A stretch of DNA of 64,000 nucleotides from Larus michahellis (lineage: Eukaryota; Chordata; Aves; Charadriiformes; Laridae), in assembly GCF_964199755.1 (NCBI RefSeq), contig NC_133897.1:137522125-137586124 (forward strand). Reading direction: 5' to 3'. Shown one piece after another: positions 11,401 to 26,400 of the stretch (its first letter is position 1; each line of letters begins with the position of its first letter). The position numbers were made by a program, and so were the translations under genes. The notes beneath the pieces were generated by a model. That model was not told the DNA's origin. It did no database searches and saw only the letters and a list, made by a program, of their open reading frames with translations.

Positions 11401-14400
11401 CTGATAGGCCATGTAACCTGGTTGGATAAACTTTCTTAGCGTATGTACATGGCAGTGTGAGGGTGAAGCAGTTAGTGATGCCCCTGGAACTAAAAAAGGT
11501 GTCTGAAACCGTTATTTCATCGTTTCCTTGCAGTGTTTAATTTAAGGAATATTTATTATGAAAACATCTTCAGACAATTACCACATAGAAAATCTCAGTC
11601 ACGGTTATGGTTCTTGTTTATTTTATAGGAAGTTGTTTAACAGAAATAAATGGGATATGTGTTAATAATGCTTTAAGGAAGTCTTTTAATTCGGGCTCTT
11701 TTTGAGGTAGTCAGGAATTCTGTGAGGTGATAAATGGGTGGGATTATGAGGATACGGGAATTCAGGCAGCCCCACGATGCCTCCTTTGCATATCTCAGTA
11801 AGACTGATTAAACTGTTGTAAAAGTACTTCAGAGTTGTTCTTCTATTTTGTCATTTGCATTTTAGTTACAAGCTCAGACCTCAATACTTAGCTTGATGGA
11901 TGCAGTGTCACTCCTAAGTTTGTCTATTAAATGAATACTACATTATTGTTTTATCTGGTATATAAACATACATATGAAGCGATAAATAAGTGTATGGTTG
12001 TTGAGTTTAACTGGTTCAATTATTTTAATAACTAGTTTGGTTTTTTTTACTGCAAAGGGGTAAGCATTCTGCCTCTGATCTGCCAGTGCACTTAAACAAT
12101 TGCTTGATCCTCAACAATTGCACATGAGTGGTCATCTGGACATCAATGGCAGCGACAAGCTTCAAGTTAAACAACATATGGCTAAGCACCAGCCGGAATT
12201 TGGACTGAACACTCTCCTTTCCATATTATGCAGTTTTTAGCAGAAGGTTTTAACCTTTCTCTTTTATAAATAAATACGATTCTTCCCCTTCTATAAATAA
12301 ATGAACACAAGTCAGCAGTGAATTATTTTCAACAGTCAGAAAACTACTTATCTGAATAGACAAATAGGAAATTACTTTAAGATGAGAACATATGTAGACA
12401 AGATTCAGAAAAGAGTTTTTGTCTCATAATGTTAGCAGAAATGTGATTTGAGTGAGACACCATTTTTCCAGATTTTGTCAAGATCTAGCAGAAGAAACCT
12501 TTCAATTAATTTATTTTTCTGAGAATTTTGATTACTAAGCTAATATAGAGTTGCTGGCAAGTACAATTCACTAGAGAACTGAAGGTTAACACCTATTCAC
12601 ATTCTTTTCCTGTTTTTAAAGAGTGGATTACTCTTTCTGCTATTGAGAACTGAGGCAGTAATAATTTTAAAAACAGCCCATATGGCTAAGAATTTATATT
12701 GCCTCAAAGCAGTTCTTTACTTACCCTGTGAAGTGTACAAGCAGGAGGATGGAGCGTCATCTCTTCTGTCATCTTATGGAAGAGATCCCATAACATGCTG
12801 AGGAAATAAAAATAAAATTCAGCAGCTTGAACACTTCCAAAATGTTCTCTCACCTCCACCTCCATCACCTCTTTGTCCAAATATAACCTCTATTTAGACT
12901 AAAGGCTTCCCTATTTAATGATGTATTCCTATAATTCATTCACTTAGTTTTTGCCAATTTGAATTTCCTTTCATTAATTAATTAAGCCTGGAAATTATTT
13001 TTTTTTATTTCTCTGGTATTTGTTCTACAGTAGTACATTTCTCTAGATCACACTTTGCACAACTATTTTTTTACTATAAATATATGTGCAATCTAACCTC
13101 ATGGTTAGATTTTTCTCAGGTGACATTTATACTCATTTCTTTTGAAAAGAATTCTCCATTTTCAAATTAATAGCATTAATTAAAAAAAAACACTCTTTAC
13201 AGAAGAGAGATGGGACACTCATATCCAGCAATATATTTAGATAGCATTTTAGCCTTCGAAGACTGTAGAAAATTAACTAATTAGTTCTCCTAAGAGCCTT
13301 CTGTGAGGAGGAGGCATTATTATGTAGTCTGAAACACAGAGATCAGAGGGTTCCCGTGACAGGGAGGTCTGGGCAATACTTGACCTGTGCAGCATTTTCA
13401 TGTAGGTATAATTTAACTACCTTATTAGTTCACAGTCAAAAGGAACAAGACATGTTCAGCACTCCTGAAGAACATCAAGCCCTAGGTGTCTTAAGTAGGC
13501 ATCCTAAAATGGCGTCACTCCAAATAATTGATACAGTTGGAAAATTACCTCACTAAAAGCTTTGCTAAAGATTGTATGGCAAGAAAGCCACCACTTGAAT
13601 GTAAGGGACTGAGGGTGGCTCCTTGCCCAGTGACCTGTGGGCAACCACGCAGCTGGCAGCGAAGTCCTCCAACAAGTCTTCTCACAGAGTGTGCTCCCCC
13701 CAGGCTGTATATAGATTGAGTACATTTACCTTTCAAATTATGTTATCAGACTTCAAAGCCCTTTATTCTGGCACCCTCCGCAGTTCTGCCCAATGCTTTA
13801 AGGAGGAGAAAATATCACATCATGAACCAGCAGTGCTTGCTTACCTCTGCAGTAACTACCTTAAAAAATCCAACATTAGTTCTCCACACAAGTCACCTTT
13901 ATAAATTAAAACTGTTGCTGTTATCATGTGGCTTGTAGAGAACATGTCTTCTTCAGCAGTATCCATAAAATGGGTGATAGATGAACCAACTTTGCAAATG
14001 AGTCTTGCCTCACTGGAGCCAGTGGAGTTCAGCCACTGGCCTCAGCAAAACCAGCTGATCCTTAGCCCATGGGGACACAAAAATCCGTAGCTAATTTGGA
14101 GGAATGGCTGCTATTCACAATTCTTTCTAGGCTACACGCAATCCTCACGCTATGAATTCCATGGATACAGTCTGAGGTGGTGTTGATTTTCATTCAGTTT
14201 GAAAATACTGTTGATTCCACTTGGAAATGTGTGTTCCCATGTGAACATCAGCCGACAATTCTACCTGGGGCACATTATCTCAGTCCTGAAAGGTGCTGGG
14301 CACCCATGACTACCGTGCAGGCAGTATCTATTGCTCTAGTTCTCAGCACTTTACAAAAACAGAAAAAAATTGCTCTGGAGACCTCAGTCTGCAGAGACCT

Positions 14401-17400
14401 GCATCCTCGGTCCATAAAATGGATGAATGCAGAAATGTTGGCCCCTGGGAACAAAATATTAAAGACATCTTGCATCCGAGTAATACCAGCATACAAAGCT
14501 GCTCAGTAATTATTTGATTTTCTCTTCCACTTACTATGTTTTTCTTTTTCCTGTCTGCTAATACATAATTTAACAAATGAAATGAATTTAAGCTCTTTGT
14601 GCCAGGATGTGCTGTTAAACTGATGCACAGCGTCTACACGAAACATTAGGCTTTGCTGAATACATTTAGCAATGTTATTTTTTGTAGGTGTAGCTGTCTA
14701 ATCCAAGAAGTTAATAAATAAATTATAATTTATGCATTCATTCTAACACACAAAACATCACTGTTGTAGCAGTTATTGTGTGGAGAAATCATGATCATTC
14801 ACGTACACAATCACGGAAAAGGATTGGTGGGGTTTGGTGGGGGTTTTTTTCACCAGTTTTGAGCCAAGGAGGTGGGTTAGTTTAAGGAGGTGACTGAAGA
14901 TAGAGTTAGTAAAGCTCTAAGGCACCTGTGGTGGAATGCAGGTGTGACTGTACCTCCACAACACATCGGGAAAGGTCAGTTCTTCCGGCCGTTGCTAAGG
15001 TCTTCCCAGAGTAGGTGTACTCATCACTCTATGACCAGAGGGAAATACAGGGGGGAATGGTAAGACTTCAACTGTCCCTTGGGCATTTTACCCGCAGCCA
15101 CAGAGAAGCCCTTATTTGGTCTTCGCCATCATGGTGGGAGGAAGAAGAGGTGGCAATGCATGAGGTCCTCCCACTCAGCCAAACATTTGGTGTTTGGTCT
15201 CCAAGTGTGGCACTGGGATGTGGTGGCCCTTGTCCCTGCATGTCTTCCCTCCCTGGACAACAGCAGAGCCACCAAGCTGTGGCCCCTTCCCTCCCTTCCA
15301 TAGGAATGGCATCATGCTGGAGAGAGGACAGGAGAACACACAAGAGGAACCATGACCTCCACCTACTAACTGGGAAGCTCTGGTTTATAGGACCATCGCT
15401 GGATTTTGCATGATACAGCCACTGGACAAAAAATAGAAACAGCTGTGGGAACAGAAAATAAAATTCAAGTTTTATTGGGTTGCAATTAGGACCCTTCAGC
15501 TTGAATCCCTCATTTCTGAAAGACATTGAACCCAAGTCTGGCAGTTCCCAGTCCAAGGTGCTCACAGTTGTACCAAAGGGCAGGAGTGAGACACCCAGCA
15601 ATGTTTCTCCTCAGCTGTCCCTGCATTTATGGAGGACCCTGTCCTATCTCTTTGTGAAACATACTCTCTGAAAATAGGCTACACTAATTTCTTCAGAGGA
15701 CAGGACTGTTTTGGAAGAACACGCAATTCCCAATATTAGGGGATTAAACATTTCAAGTCTGAGACATCCTTGCTTGTAGAAAAGAAAGTAGCAACCTACA
15801 TACAATGCAGCACCAATTTGAAGAACACAAATTGTGGTATTTATGGATTTTCATGACATCCCTGCAACTGTGTAGGAATTTGCAGAATCGCATTTTGGCT
15901 TTATAAGCCTGAATTTTTCTTAAATATCATTTTAGGCATCTAGCTCCTTTACTGGATTTGTCCCTTAATCATTTTATGACCTGACTTTCTCTTCATTAAG
16001 ATGGGGATAATATCTTATACTTACCTCAGATTTGGGATAAGAAGTTATGTCCCATACTGCATTGAAATGTGTAACAATGCTCTAACGTTATAGAAGTTGC
16101 AAAAATCCATACCGATCAGATTAGGAAACAGAACAATTTACCTTCTAAGTCTGTATTAGCATTCTGTGCTATCCAGGTACTTTTTATAATCCTTAGGGAA
16201 TTTCATAGGTAAAGAAAAAATAATGATACATATATTTTATACTATGGATTGGCGTAGAAATCTACAAATTGAGAATTTAACTTAAGCTGAGATATACTTT
16301 ACCTGAAGCTAGCTAAGGCACTTCTTAATGTTTCAGGGTTTTACATTAAATTTAAATATTTTCACTAGTCATTAAGCGACTATGTAACTATAACTTTTGA
16401 TCTTGATAATATTTTTGATCTTTCCTAAAGTTGTTGAAAACACAAATTGTCCTTTTTGCCTAAGATTTCTGATAGACACATCTTAAAATTCATCCTCGGG
16501 TTTCCACTAGGACGGGTCCTAATGGGATTTCATTGGCAGGGCTCCCTGAAGTGTCTAGTATTATTATGGTTATTATTTTTTCCATTTCAAAAGACTGAAT
16601 AAATCAAAGCCAGGTCAAAGATGCACAAAAATTTTTACCTACATTTATATATAAAAATGTAGCAAAAATTAAATTTTTTGGTTTGCTAGTATATTTGTAC
16701 TGCAGATCCTCCAGTTACCTGGATGGAGCTGTAAGAAATGTTTGCACACTCCTAGGAAATCTTTTAAATTAAAATGAATGCATGAATCAAGCTCTATAAT
16801 TTTTCAAAGACATTTTTTGGAAGTGAAATTCCCTTCTGTAACCCATTTTATTAGCCTTTACTAAATACCACATTTAACTATTTTGATATATTTGTTTCTT
16901 ACATCATTCCTTTGAAAAGAAAGACCAATTGATGTCACTCATCAGTCGTATTTATAGTCACTTGGATATACAGTCTTTGTCTCCAGGTACCGGCTTTTAT
17001 TCAATTTATTACGTAGATGTAACACAAAAGACTATTTCTAAGCTAATATCTTTTCTATGTGTTTTAGATAGTTTTTGACGCTCTCAAGACTGCAGTCATG
17101 GAGCTTTCGCTATTATATGTTGTAGATAGGAAAGAAGCTCATACTCATGGTGGTTGGAAAACCAAAATGTTGAATATTTGTCAACAAAATACTTGTTCTC
17201 AAGGCAAAAAGCTTCTTGCTGGGGAAACGATGTTCTACCTCTAAACATCATTATTTTCTAAGTAGAATATCAATAAGGACTTCTTAGGAAAAGTAATAGT
17301 AAGATATTTATTTTAATCTGCATTGAGGATTCAGGTTATTCGCTTTTGAAGTACATTCACATTTTTTGCAGTGAAACATTAAGAGAAAAACCTTACTTAG

Positions 17401-20400
17401 AGAATCATAGTGCATTAGGTTAACAGTGTAAAGAATTTCACCTTCTAGTGTGCAAGGTCTGAAAAACAGAATTAAATATGAGAGAAGTACTTTCAAGTGC
17501 TCTGCAAAATTGTAATTATTGGTATGCATAGCTTGCCAATGCTATTCTAGAGCATGGCATCCTGATCTCTTCTGCACGAAAGATGTGAACAGTACTGTAA
17601 AGTACACCGTGTTATGGTTCTTAAAGGGTAGCTACAAAGAAGATGGAGACTCCCTTTTTCCAAGGAGTCACATGGAAAACACAAGGGGTAACGGGTACAA
17701 GTTACTCCTGGGGAGATTCCGATTGGACACTAGAGGAAAATTTTCCACAATGAGAACAATCAGCCATCGGAATAATCTCCTCAGGGGAGTGGTGGATTCC
17801 CATCACTGGACACTTTTAAGATTCAGCTGGACAGGGTGCTGGGCCATCTTGTCTAGACCGCGATTTTGCCAAGAAAGGTTGACCAGATGATCCTTGAGGT
17901 CCCTTCCAACCTGGTATTCTATGATTCTATGATCCTTTTATTTCTATTTCATATGACTCTGAACTTTCTTGTGAACAATCTGCCATCCTAATCAGAGTTT
18001 TCTCTTTCGAATTTCCAGCGCTCCTCTGGTCCACAGTGACTAGGAGGAGCAGTGCATGAAGCATCACTATCAGCCCATGTGGAGCCAGTCATGTCCAATA
18101 CAAAGTGCCTTCAGAGAAATTAGTTGTAAAGGTTGAACATGTGTGTCCCAGCCATGGTTGAAGCCTGAAATCAGATGTTTCAATGACTTACTCCACAGCC
18201 AGGCCTGGGCAGATTTTTCATATGAGGAATGATTTCCTGGCACGAAGTGCTAGAGCCTTTCAAACAAATACAACAAGTGCTCATTTAGTTTACCACGTGC
18301 AAGCTGTGTATTTTTCCCTAGTCATCTTCCCAGAAATAGTGAAATGATTTTTGCTAAAAGCTTCTCGAAAATGCAGCAAGAGGCAGCCCTCCAGCCAAGA
18401 AAACTGTAGGCCAAATTGTTGTAATTTAACAAAGTAATACTCAGCGGAAGGACTCCCATATTTTCTAATGCAGTGCAAGTAAAAAAAAAGTGACACCAGA
18501 TGGCAAATAGCGATGGCTCATGGTGGCGTATGGGTCACACATTTCAGTGGCTAAGGTCTGCAAAGGCCAGGAACACCAGTCTTGCTGGAATTAGATCCTA
18601 AAGCAGTGCAAACCTATGGTAGTAGACCCATGTTGGTTTATGTCTGATGAGCCCCCTTTTTTTCCTTTAAATCTGATGAAGCGGCAGCTTAGGAAGTAAA
18701 CATCTCCATTATTTTGAAGAGTCGTATGAAAGCCAGCTATGCTAATAAAGGAGAATTTGATTATACAGGAAAAGAGACTTTTTTATATGAGAAAAAGAAT
18801 TTGATTATATAACAAAAGAGAAAAAACAGGCCATTATAAGTTGTCATTTGGGTATCTCCAGCTCCTGTTACTTTTATAACACACTGAAGATGTGACCAAG
18901 CCAGGCCTGGAAGTTCCATAAGTCTGTTATAAAGGACAGGCTGAACAACACAATTTGATTTGCCTTTAATGACAAACTTGTGATGCTGGGTTATGCTGGT
19001 GCACAGCGCCCTGGAAATCTAGCTATTGTAAGACCCTTTTTTATCCTAAATGATTCAAGCACCCTCACACCAGAGCCCCACCGAAATCAATGGAGCTTCT
19101 TTGCAGGGATTGACTCCTCATGTGGTTAATTTAATAGCAGAGCAGTGCCTCCGATTTCTTCAGGATCCTCTCTGTGTAAGTGGAGGCGAATACTGCAGAA
19201 AAAGAGAGGCAGAGAGACAGAGAGATAAACAGCTACAGAGAGATAAATAGACTGACAGAGCAAACGAATTCTAGAAATCTTCAGTAATATTTCAGAACGG
19301 GAAAAAAAATCAATAAATCAAAAAACAGTATAATAGAGGGAAGGAGAAGAGAAAGATGAAAAACAGAAGTGGATCATGAAAGACTTAATTGTAAGCAGTC
19401 ACATTACTGAAAGTCCATATAAATTGTTATAGCTTAGACATCTATGCATCAAATTTACATCTTCAAAAATAAATGCATTTCTTTTATGCAAATCTGAGTA
19501 AAGCTATTTAAAACACAGGTCACTTTCTCTGACCAGTGGTTCTTGTTATAGTTTTATTGTAGTGTCAACTGTAACAAAAATATCGTACCAGCAATTGTTC
19601 TATCTCAGCCAATTTAATCAATTCTGAATAATATACTAATTTCTTTGAACAATCATCATGGTTTCAAAGAAGAGGCTGTCATTTTTTATTTTTCTTTTTT
19701 TCTCATTCATTTTACACATCTTCTTATTAAAGTACTTAATAATATTTATAATCTATGCCTAACTGTGATAAATTTTAGCAATATGCTGTTGAGTGGTATC
19801 GTTATTTTCTTAATGGAGGCAATCAAATGTTTGAATATATGCATAAAGACATGGCAGGATACAATAGTAGAAGTATAAATCAGATAATTAGTAATAATAG
19901 CTGCATAGATAGTTTAGTTAAAGATCATACAGAAAAATCTGAAAGCCACAGAATAACAGACATGTGATGAATAGTTCAGAAAATAGAAAGCCCCCCAGAA
20001 AGCATCTATTAGATAAAACTTAAATGCACCGAAGTCAAAGAGGACTTTCCGACTGACTTAAAACAAGGCTGCGATTTCATCCATGAATGATCTGATTGCT
20101 AATAAAACAGTATTAGTTAACTCAAGATCAGGAGTGACAAAAACTTCAAACTATTGTAATTAATTTTACTGGGAGTTAGGGTAAGTTCATGACAGTAGAA
20201 TGACGCAGGACATGGGCCATATCTTCTACGTGGGCTTCTGGAGGACCACTGATAAATGGCCACAGTTCAGGGCGTGCTCAAGCTGAAACTTTATTTTAGC
20301 ATACACGTTTTGCATGCATTTTTCCTCAGGCTAAGAAAGGATGTGACAAACTGGAAAATGCTTGTCACCTAGCAGGAGTCAAAGTTATTGAAAATTTCAT

Positions 20401-23400
20401 CCATCACTTCACACAAGCCACTCCATTGATTGTTGTCACTGCCCAAATCAGTTTTACTAAAAAAACTCCAAAGAATATCCAATTAAATAAATCTCTCAGA
20501 TTTATTTTATGATCTGGATTAGATCTTAAATTTGACCTATATAAATGTTTTCAATTGTGCCAATTTCTGGTTAAAATAGGAACGTTTATATCCACATGCT
20601 CTATTTCCAACACAATTTTATGGTTTTGCTCAATAACAAAACTTGCAGAGAGTCCAGATTTGTTGTGCTGCATAAAGTAATACTCACTGATGACCAGACT
20701 GTTATTTTATTTGCAACCGTTCCAAGAATGAAATGATCATTTAGATACAAAATCTTCCCAGTGGGGCAAAGCCAGAATTTAAAAGGATAGTGACAATAAT
20801 TCTCCTTATTTACTTTTATGTATCTTTTTTATTGCCTGTGTCTATTCTGTATGGCTTATTGCTTGCTTTGCAAGCAAGCTTAAATGCTGAGAGAGTTTTT
20901 ACCAAATCTGAAAAGTTACTTGGAATAGTTGCATTTCAAAAGATGTAAGATGACTGGGGAAGTGGTCTATGGTGACGGCCACATCTGAAGTCCAACAGCT
21001 GGACAGCTGGGGTCTCTCAAGACAAGGTGTTCTCAGAACGTGGCAAAAGGAAACCATGAGGTTTTTTGTCAAGCAAGGAGGTAGGATGGAGGGCAGTGAG
21101 TGAGTAAGTGACTGGGGAAAGAGCCAGGAAGGGAGCACGAGGGGTTTGGTTCTACAGTGTGCTGGGGATGAGCTCACCAAGAGTCTGCAGCTAATGCACA
21201 AATCCTGAATGATAGAAATAGTGCAGAGCTCCAGTGAGATGAGATGCATTTTTCTGGGGAGAGCAAGCACTAAAAGGTGGGTATAGCAAAGAGGAGTGGA
21301 GCTGGGGTTGTATGTTGCTAGCAGGCCCTCCCTCCCACAACAGCACACATGAAATTGAGCTCACTCAATTGAACTATGAAGAAACTGGTTGGAGGGACAT
21401 CTAAAGGTTATCTAGCCTGTCCTCCTTCTTGAAGAAAGACAATCACCACTTTGCATAGCCAACTCCTTAATGGATGATCTCACAACTTACCAAGCTGTGA
21501 TTTGTGGCTGTTGTTCCTTCTTATTTAACTGGAAGAGTTTGAGTCTGTCATTTCATTGATCTTTCCTTCAAGCAGTTGTAAGCAGCTAGCATATCATGCC
21601 CAAAGAAAGAAACCTGGCCCCCTCCACCACCCTTCACAGGCTACATGCTTCAGGTCCTTCACCTGCTTGTTAACCCTCACATGTTCCTCCATGTCCCTAT
21701 TAAATTGGGGGGCCCAAAAACTGGATGCAGTACCTCAAGTGCAGCTCCACAGCACCAAATACCTTCAGTCACTGGTGAATCCAGCCTTCCCTCCTGTTTA
21801 GTCACACACATCTCTGCTTCTGGCCTGCTTCTTCTCTCCATTTCCCCAACCTGACCCCATTAAAAGAAAGGTGGAAGAAATAGCAAAAAACCCTTCCTTG
21901 TGAGACTTTCAGGGCCAACCTACATATGCTCAATTTATTTCTGTAAATTTATTTTAAAAAAACCAGTCCCTGCCCCAGTATCTGTTCCTATTTTGTTGCT
22001 TAGACTTCGTCTTTCAGCATTGACACTTATGGGCTTATGCAGCCACACACTGAAACATCATCTGAAATCTCACTTGGGCATTTGTACTCTCTTTATGACT
22101 GTGTAGAAAACTAGCAGAAAATTTTCTTATGTCTTTAAATGCTGTGAAAATAGATTTTCACAGTGAACATGTTGACCACTGAAATGTCTAGAAGTAGCCC
22201 AAGTTTCTAGATTTGTGGACCTGCCAAAAGATACTTTTCCTAGTCATTCTGCTGCCTGCTTGTTAGGAGATAACACCAAATGAAAAGATGAGTTTTACAG
22301 AATCTGCCTCATATAAACATGGTTGATCAGGGAGTTGCTGTCATTTTTGCTTCCTCTGTGCAGTGCTTTCAAAGTCCTTCAAAACCTAAAGACATTATGT
22401 TTGAACCAAAGGATTTCTCCAGGGATAAACACACCCTTGACAGGCTTCCTACATAGGCAGACTTTCTTAAATTAGGGACTAAATTTCTCTAAAACTAAAA
22501 ATTCAGTCCTTTGGAATATTTTGTAATCCCACATATACCCAGTTGTGTAGACTCTTAAAATTTTTATAAAAGCATTTAAATTTCTATAGTCTTTGTTATG
22601 AAAAAAGGGAATTAAGACATATGATGTAAAACACCAGCATATGAACCAGAGTATCAGGGCATCTGCAAGACAGTTTCCATTGTCACACCTCCTTGGGTTT
22701 AAACACAATCCACCACAAATACGAGTTACGTTGACAGGCATACTCTAATTAAACATTTTTATACGGAAACTTAACAGTCATTTACTGAGAGCTTATTTTG
22801 TTCTGGCATTCAAATTTAAAATAACATCGTTAATTAACACAATTATAATGTATATGCCATTGTTTGTATTATTGCAAGGATAGGAACCCTTCATTTTTAA
22901 GTAATCTACTTACACACATCATTTGCAATTGTGTACAGAAAGCAAACTAATGCCTTTATTCAAACTGATGAGACATCCTTATTTTAAAATGTCCCACAGA
23001 ATTAAAATTCCATTCAAAACCCAGAAGAAAATTGGATTTTTCAAACTGTCTCCTGTCATTGTCTTTTGCATTTTGACATTTATTCGGTAATCATGGCAGC
23101 CAGTAAGAATGATTGTGTAGCATAAAGATGCAGTTACACATATTTGGCGTTGGATTAAGTACATTAAATACATATTGATTGCTCAAAATCAACCAATAAA
23201 CTTACATTAAAAAAACTTTATACATTTTCATGTATAGACACATATATATAAACTAAATAATAAATTGGTCTACGTGTTTCCTATTCAGACCCTGTAAAAT
23301 GGGTTTTCTAGGCTATATGAAATGATTAGTTTGAGAGGTACCTTCCACAGCCCTCACAGCAGCACATTGTCTCTAAAATGGATTCTCCTGATAATTATGG

Positions 23401-26400
23401 TGTGAAAATAATTACAATAGGTTCCACAAGCAGCGAGATGACTCAGTAAGCAAGGAATACATTTAATTACTGGAAGATAAAGATCAAGAGTCCAACCCTA
23501 CTGCAAATTTTAATTGCAGTTATCCCACATAATATAAACATAAATGTCTACTTAGATGATTGCCCTCAGCATTTCCTTTGCCTAAAGCAAAAAAAAAAAT
23601 GCACCTTGCAATTAAATTCGCTTATTGTTTTTCGAGTCTTAAGTTATGACTTACTAATATTTTGGCTTTCATCAGTTCAAAGCACAATTTTTAAAATATT
23701 GGAAGACATCAAAGATATATACACTTTGGAGTTGTACAGGATGTGTATTAATGAGGGTTGTGGTTACAACCCCTATATGAATTATAAAAAAAAAAGCCAC
23801 ATTTTATATCTGACTTACAGTTCTATTAAAACCACACGTATATCTGATCCCAGAAAAGTGGCAAGGACCAGACTTTCTGTTCATGGAAGCTGGTAGCAGT
23901 GCAGCTCTGTTCCCTTGATTGAGATACTCCAGAACAGCTGACACTCCTTGAGTGATGAAAACAGAAAAAGTTAGATTCTTTACCCATTCTTTCTTAATTG
24001 CCTTCTTCGCTGAAGCGTTTAGGGCCATTCCTTTGCTGTATCAATGGCTTGCTTTCAGAACGTGTGGGTAATTCCTAAAATGTGCTCTGTTGAGAAGTCA
24101 GTATGGCTCTTAAAATAATTTGACTGTAAAGTCAGTCCAAACATGAGGAGGAGGGATTTCATAACATAATTGAAGAAATATCAGTACAAGCCCAGAAAGG
24201 ATCTACTGTGTCCAGATGAAAAGAAACAGTAGCAGAACTCATTTATCAATTGTGAAAACTAACAGTATGCCAGAATTATGTCAATACTCTCTAAGCATGA
24301 TAATACACAGCCGCCATGGAATAAAATGACATCCAATGTCAGTGGGTGATGCAGGGCCGGGTGATGCAAGACCAGGAAGAGTTTGTCGAGCCTACATAAA
24401 GGGATCAGGGTGATGCAAAATTAAGTCAGTGGAAGCCTCTGAAGAGATCATCAGGAAAAACTGAATAAATGCCACCATTCCAAACACACATGGCTGAGGG
24501 CGGGATTCAGAAAAATAAAAGAAGTGCTGGCAGTCTGTCTGTCACACCCTGCTCTAGTAACCCAGTCTTACTGTGCTGAAACAGAACTGGCAGCACGATT
24601 CATACCTTGGAAAGATGCTGTTTGATCATAGTAAGCTACATAACTATACCATTGCTGTTCTATTTCATCATCCTTGATTTGCATCCTCACTCAAGGGGCT
24701 TTTTCACCAGCCAGCACCCAAATTGTCTGCAACACTCTCAGAGAGACAGCCTGTGCCAATGGAGGTGTCACTCATCCAGAAATCAGGAGACCTGTGTTCT
24801 CCACGAAGCTTTCCTACAGAGCGGGCCTGTGACCTGAGGCAGTTTTTTTTCACCTCTGGGTCATTTCTCCCCTGGCATCCCTTGCCTGTCTTTCTCACTT
24901 ACACCATGAGCTCTTTGGCACAGGGTGTTCGCATCCGACATGTTTGTACAGAAAGTAGTGCAGATCTCAGCTGGGCCTCCACATGGTCCTGCAGTACAAT
25001 AAACGAGGTGACCTTAAGAGCGTGCTGGGACACAGCAGCCATCTCCAATAGCCTAGTCCCTGACTGCTGGGTGCTCCAAGGGAAATGAGTGTGCTCAGCA
25101 CAAGGACCAGAAGTTGCACTTCCCACCCAGTGCCTGGATCACCAGCAAGCAGTGTGGCCAGCAGGTTGAGGGAGGTGATTCTGGCCCCCTACTCTGCCCT
25201 GGTGAGACCCTACCTGGAGTACAGCTTCCTGCTCTGGGGCCCCCAACATAAGGACATGGACCTAAGTCCTAGGACCTCTGGATTGAGTCCAGAGGAGGGC
25301 TACAAAAATGATCAGAGGACTGAAGCACCTGTCCTATGAAGACAGGCTGAGGGAGTTGGGGTTGTTCAGCCTGGAGAAGAGGAGGCTCCAGGGAGACCCT
25401 ATAGCAGCCTTCCAGTACTTAAAGAGGACCTACAAGAAAGATGGGGAGGAAGTCTTTATGAGGGACTGTAGCGATAGGACAAGGGGTAACAGTTTTAGAC
25501 TGAAAGAGGGTAGATTTAGATTAGATATTAGGAACAAATTCTTTGCTGTGAGGGAACAGGTTGCCCAGAGAAGCTCTAGATGCCCCATCCCTGTAAATGT
25601 TCAAGGCCAGGTTGGATGGGGCTTTGAGTAACCTAGTCTAGTGGAAGGTGTCCCTGACCGTGGCAGGAGGGTTGGAACTAGATGATCTATAAGGTCGCTT
25701 CCAACACAAACCATTCTATGATTCTAAGCAGAAAGATGTAGGCACACTGCCATTGTGGTGTCTTTTACCTACGTGACAGGGCTCCTGCACGTTCAGGCTC
25801 CTGCAGGCTCTGCAACTTCTGTCCTTCCAAGCCGTAACCCAGTCCACTCCACACCTCACTTGTTAACAGTTACAAGGACACAGAAGAAGTACCATCTCCT
25901 TTACAAGTCCTTCGCTGGTGCTGCAGCCACCAGTGTGGCCACAGGACCAAGCCAAGCATCACAGCTTTGCACCCAGGAAACAGCATGGCTCAGGAGGCTC
26001 ATAGGTCACTTCTGATGGAAAGATCATAAATCTGGGAGTTGTCTTGCTGCATGAACGTCCTGAAGCAAACACTACTAGGTGTCTGTTATGGCAGGCTAGT
26101 ACAAGTGGTAGCCCCAGTCTCAGAAATGCTGAGACAAGACAACCTGTGTACGGCAGGGCTGGGGTGGGTGTGTTGAGGAGAGTCTCTAAAAAGCCTTCTG
26201 CTTTTCTGACCTTTGCACATGAACATTAGCATTCCTGAAAACACCACTTTTAGCCTCAGATTCTGGTTCAGTGCTGCTTACCAGGGGGATCTTCAAAGCC
26301 ATGTTAGTGGAAAATTTTGAGTGAAATATCTGGGGTTTTAAGCCATTTTATACATAAGCTGTCTCAGAAGTAAGAGTTTTACAGCTCTGTGTGCTGGCAA

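Noticed and set aside
20899..21348. 149-codon minus-strand frame in intron 1
   Set aside because: No recognisable motif, no splice context and a residue mix typical of random frames.
25133..25630. Protein-like frames resembling a reverse transcriptase tail
   Set aside because: They are the degraded ORF2 end of a CR1 LINE, not a host gene.
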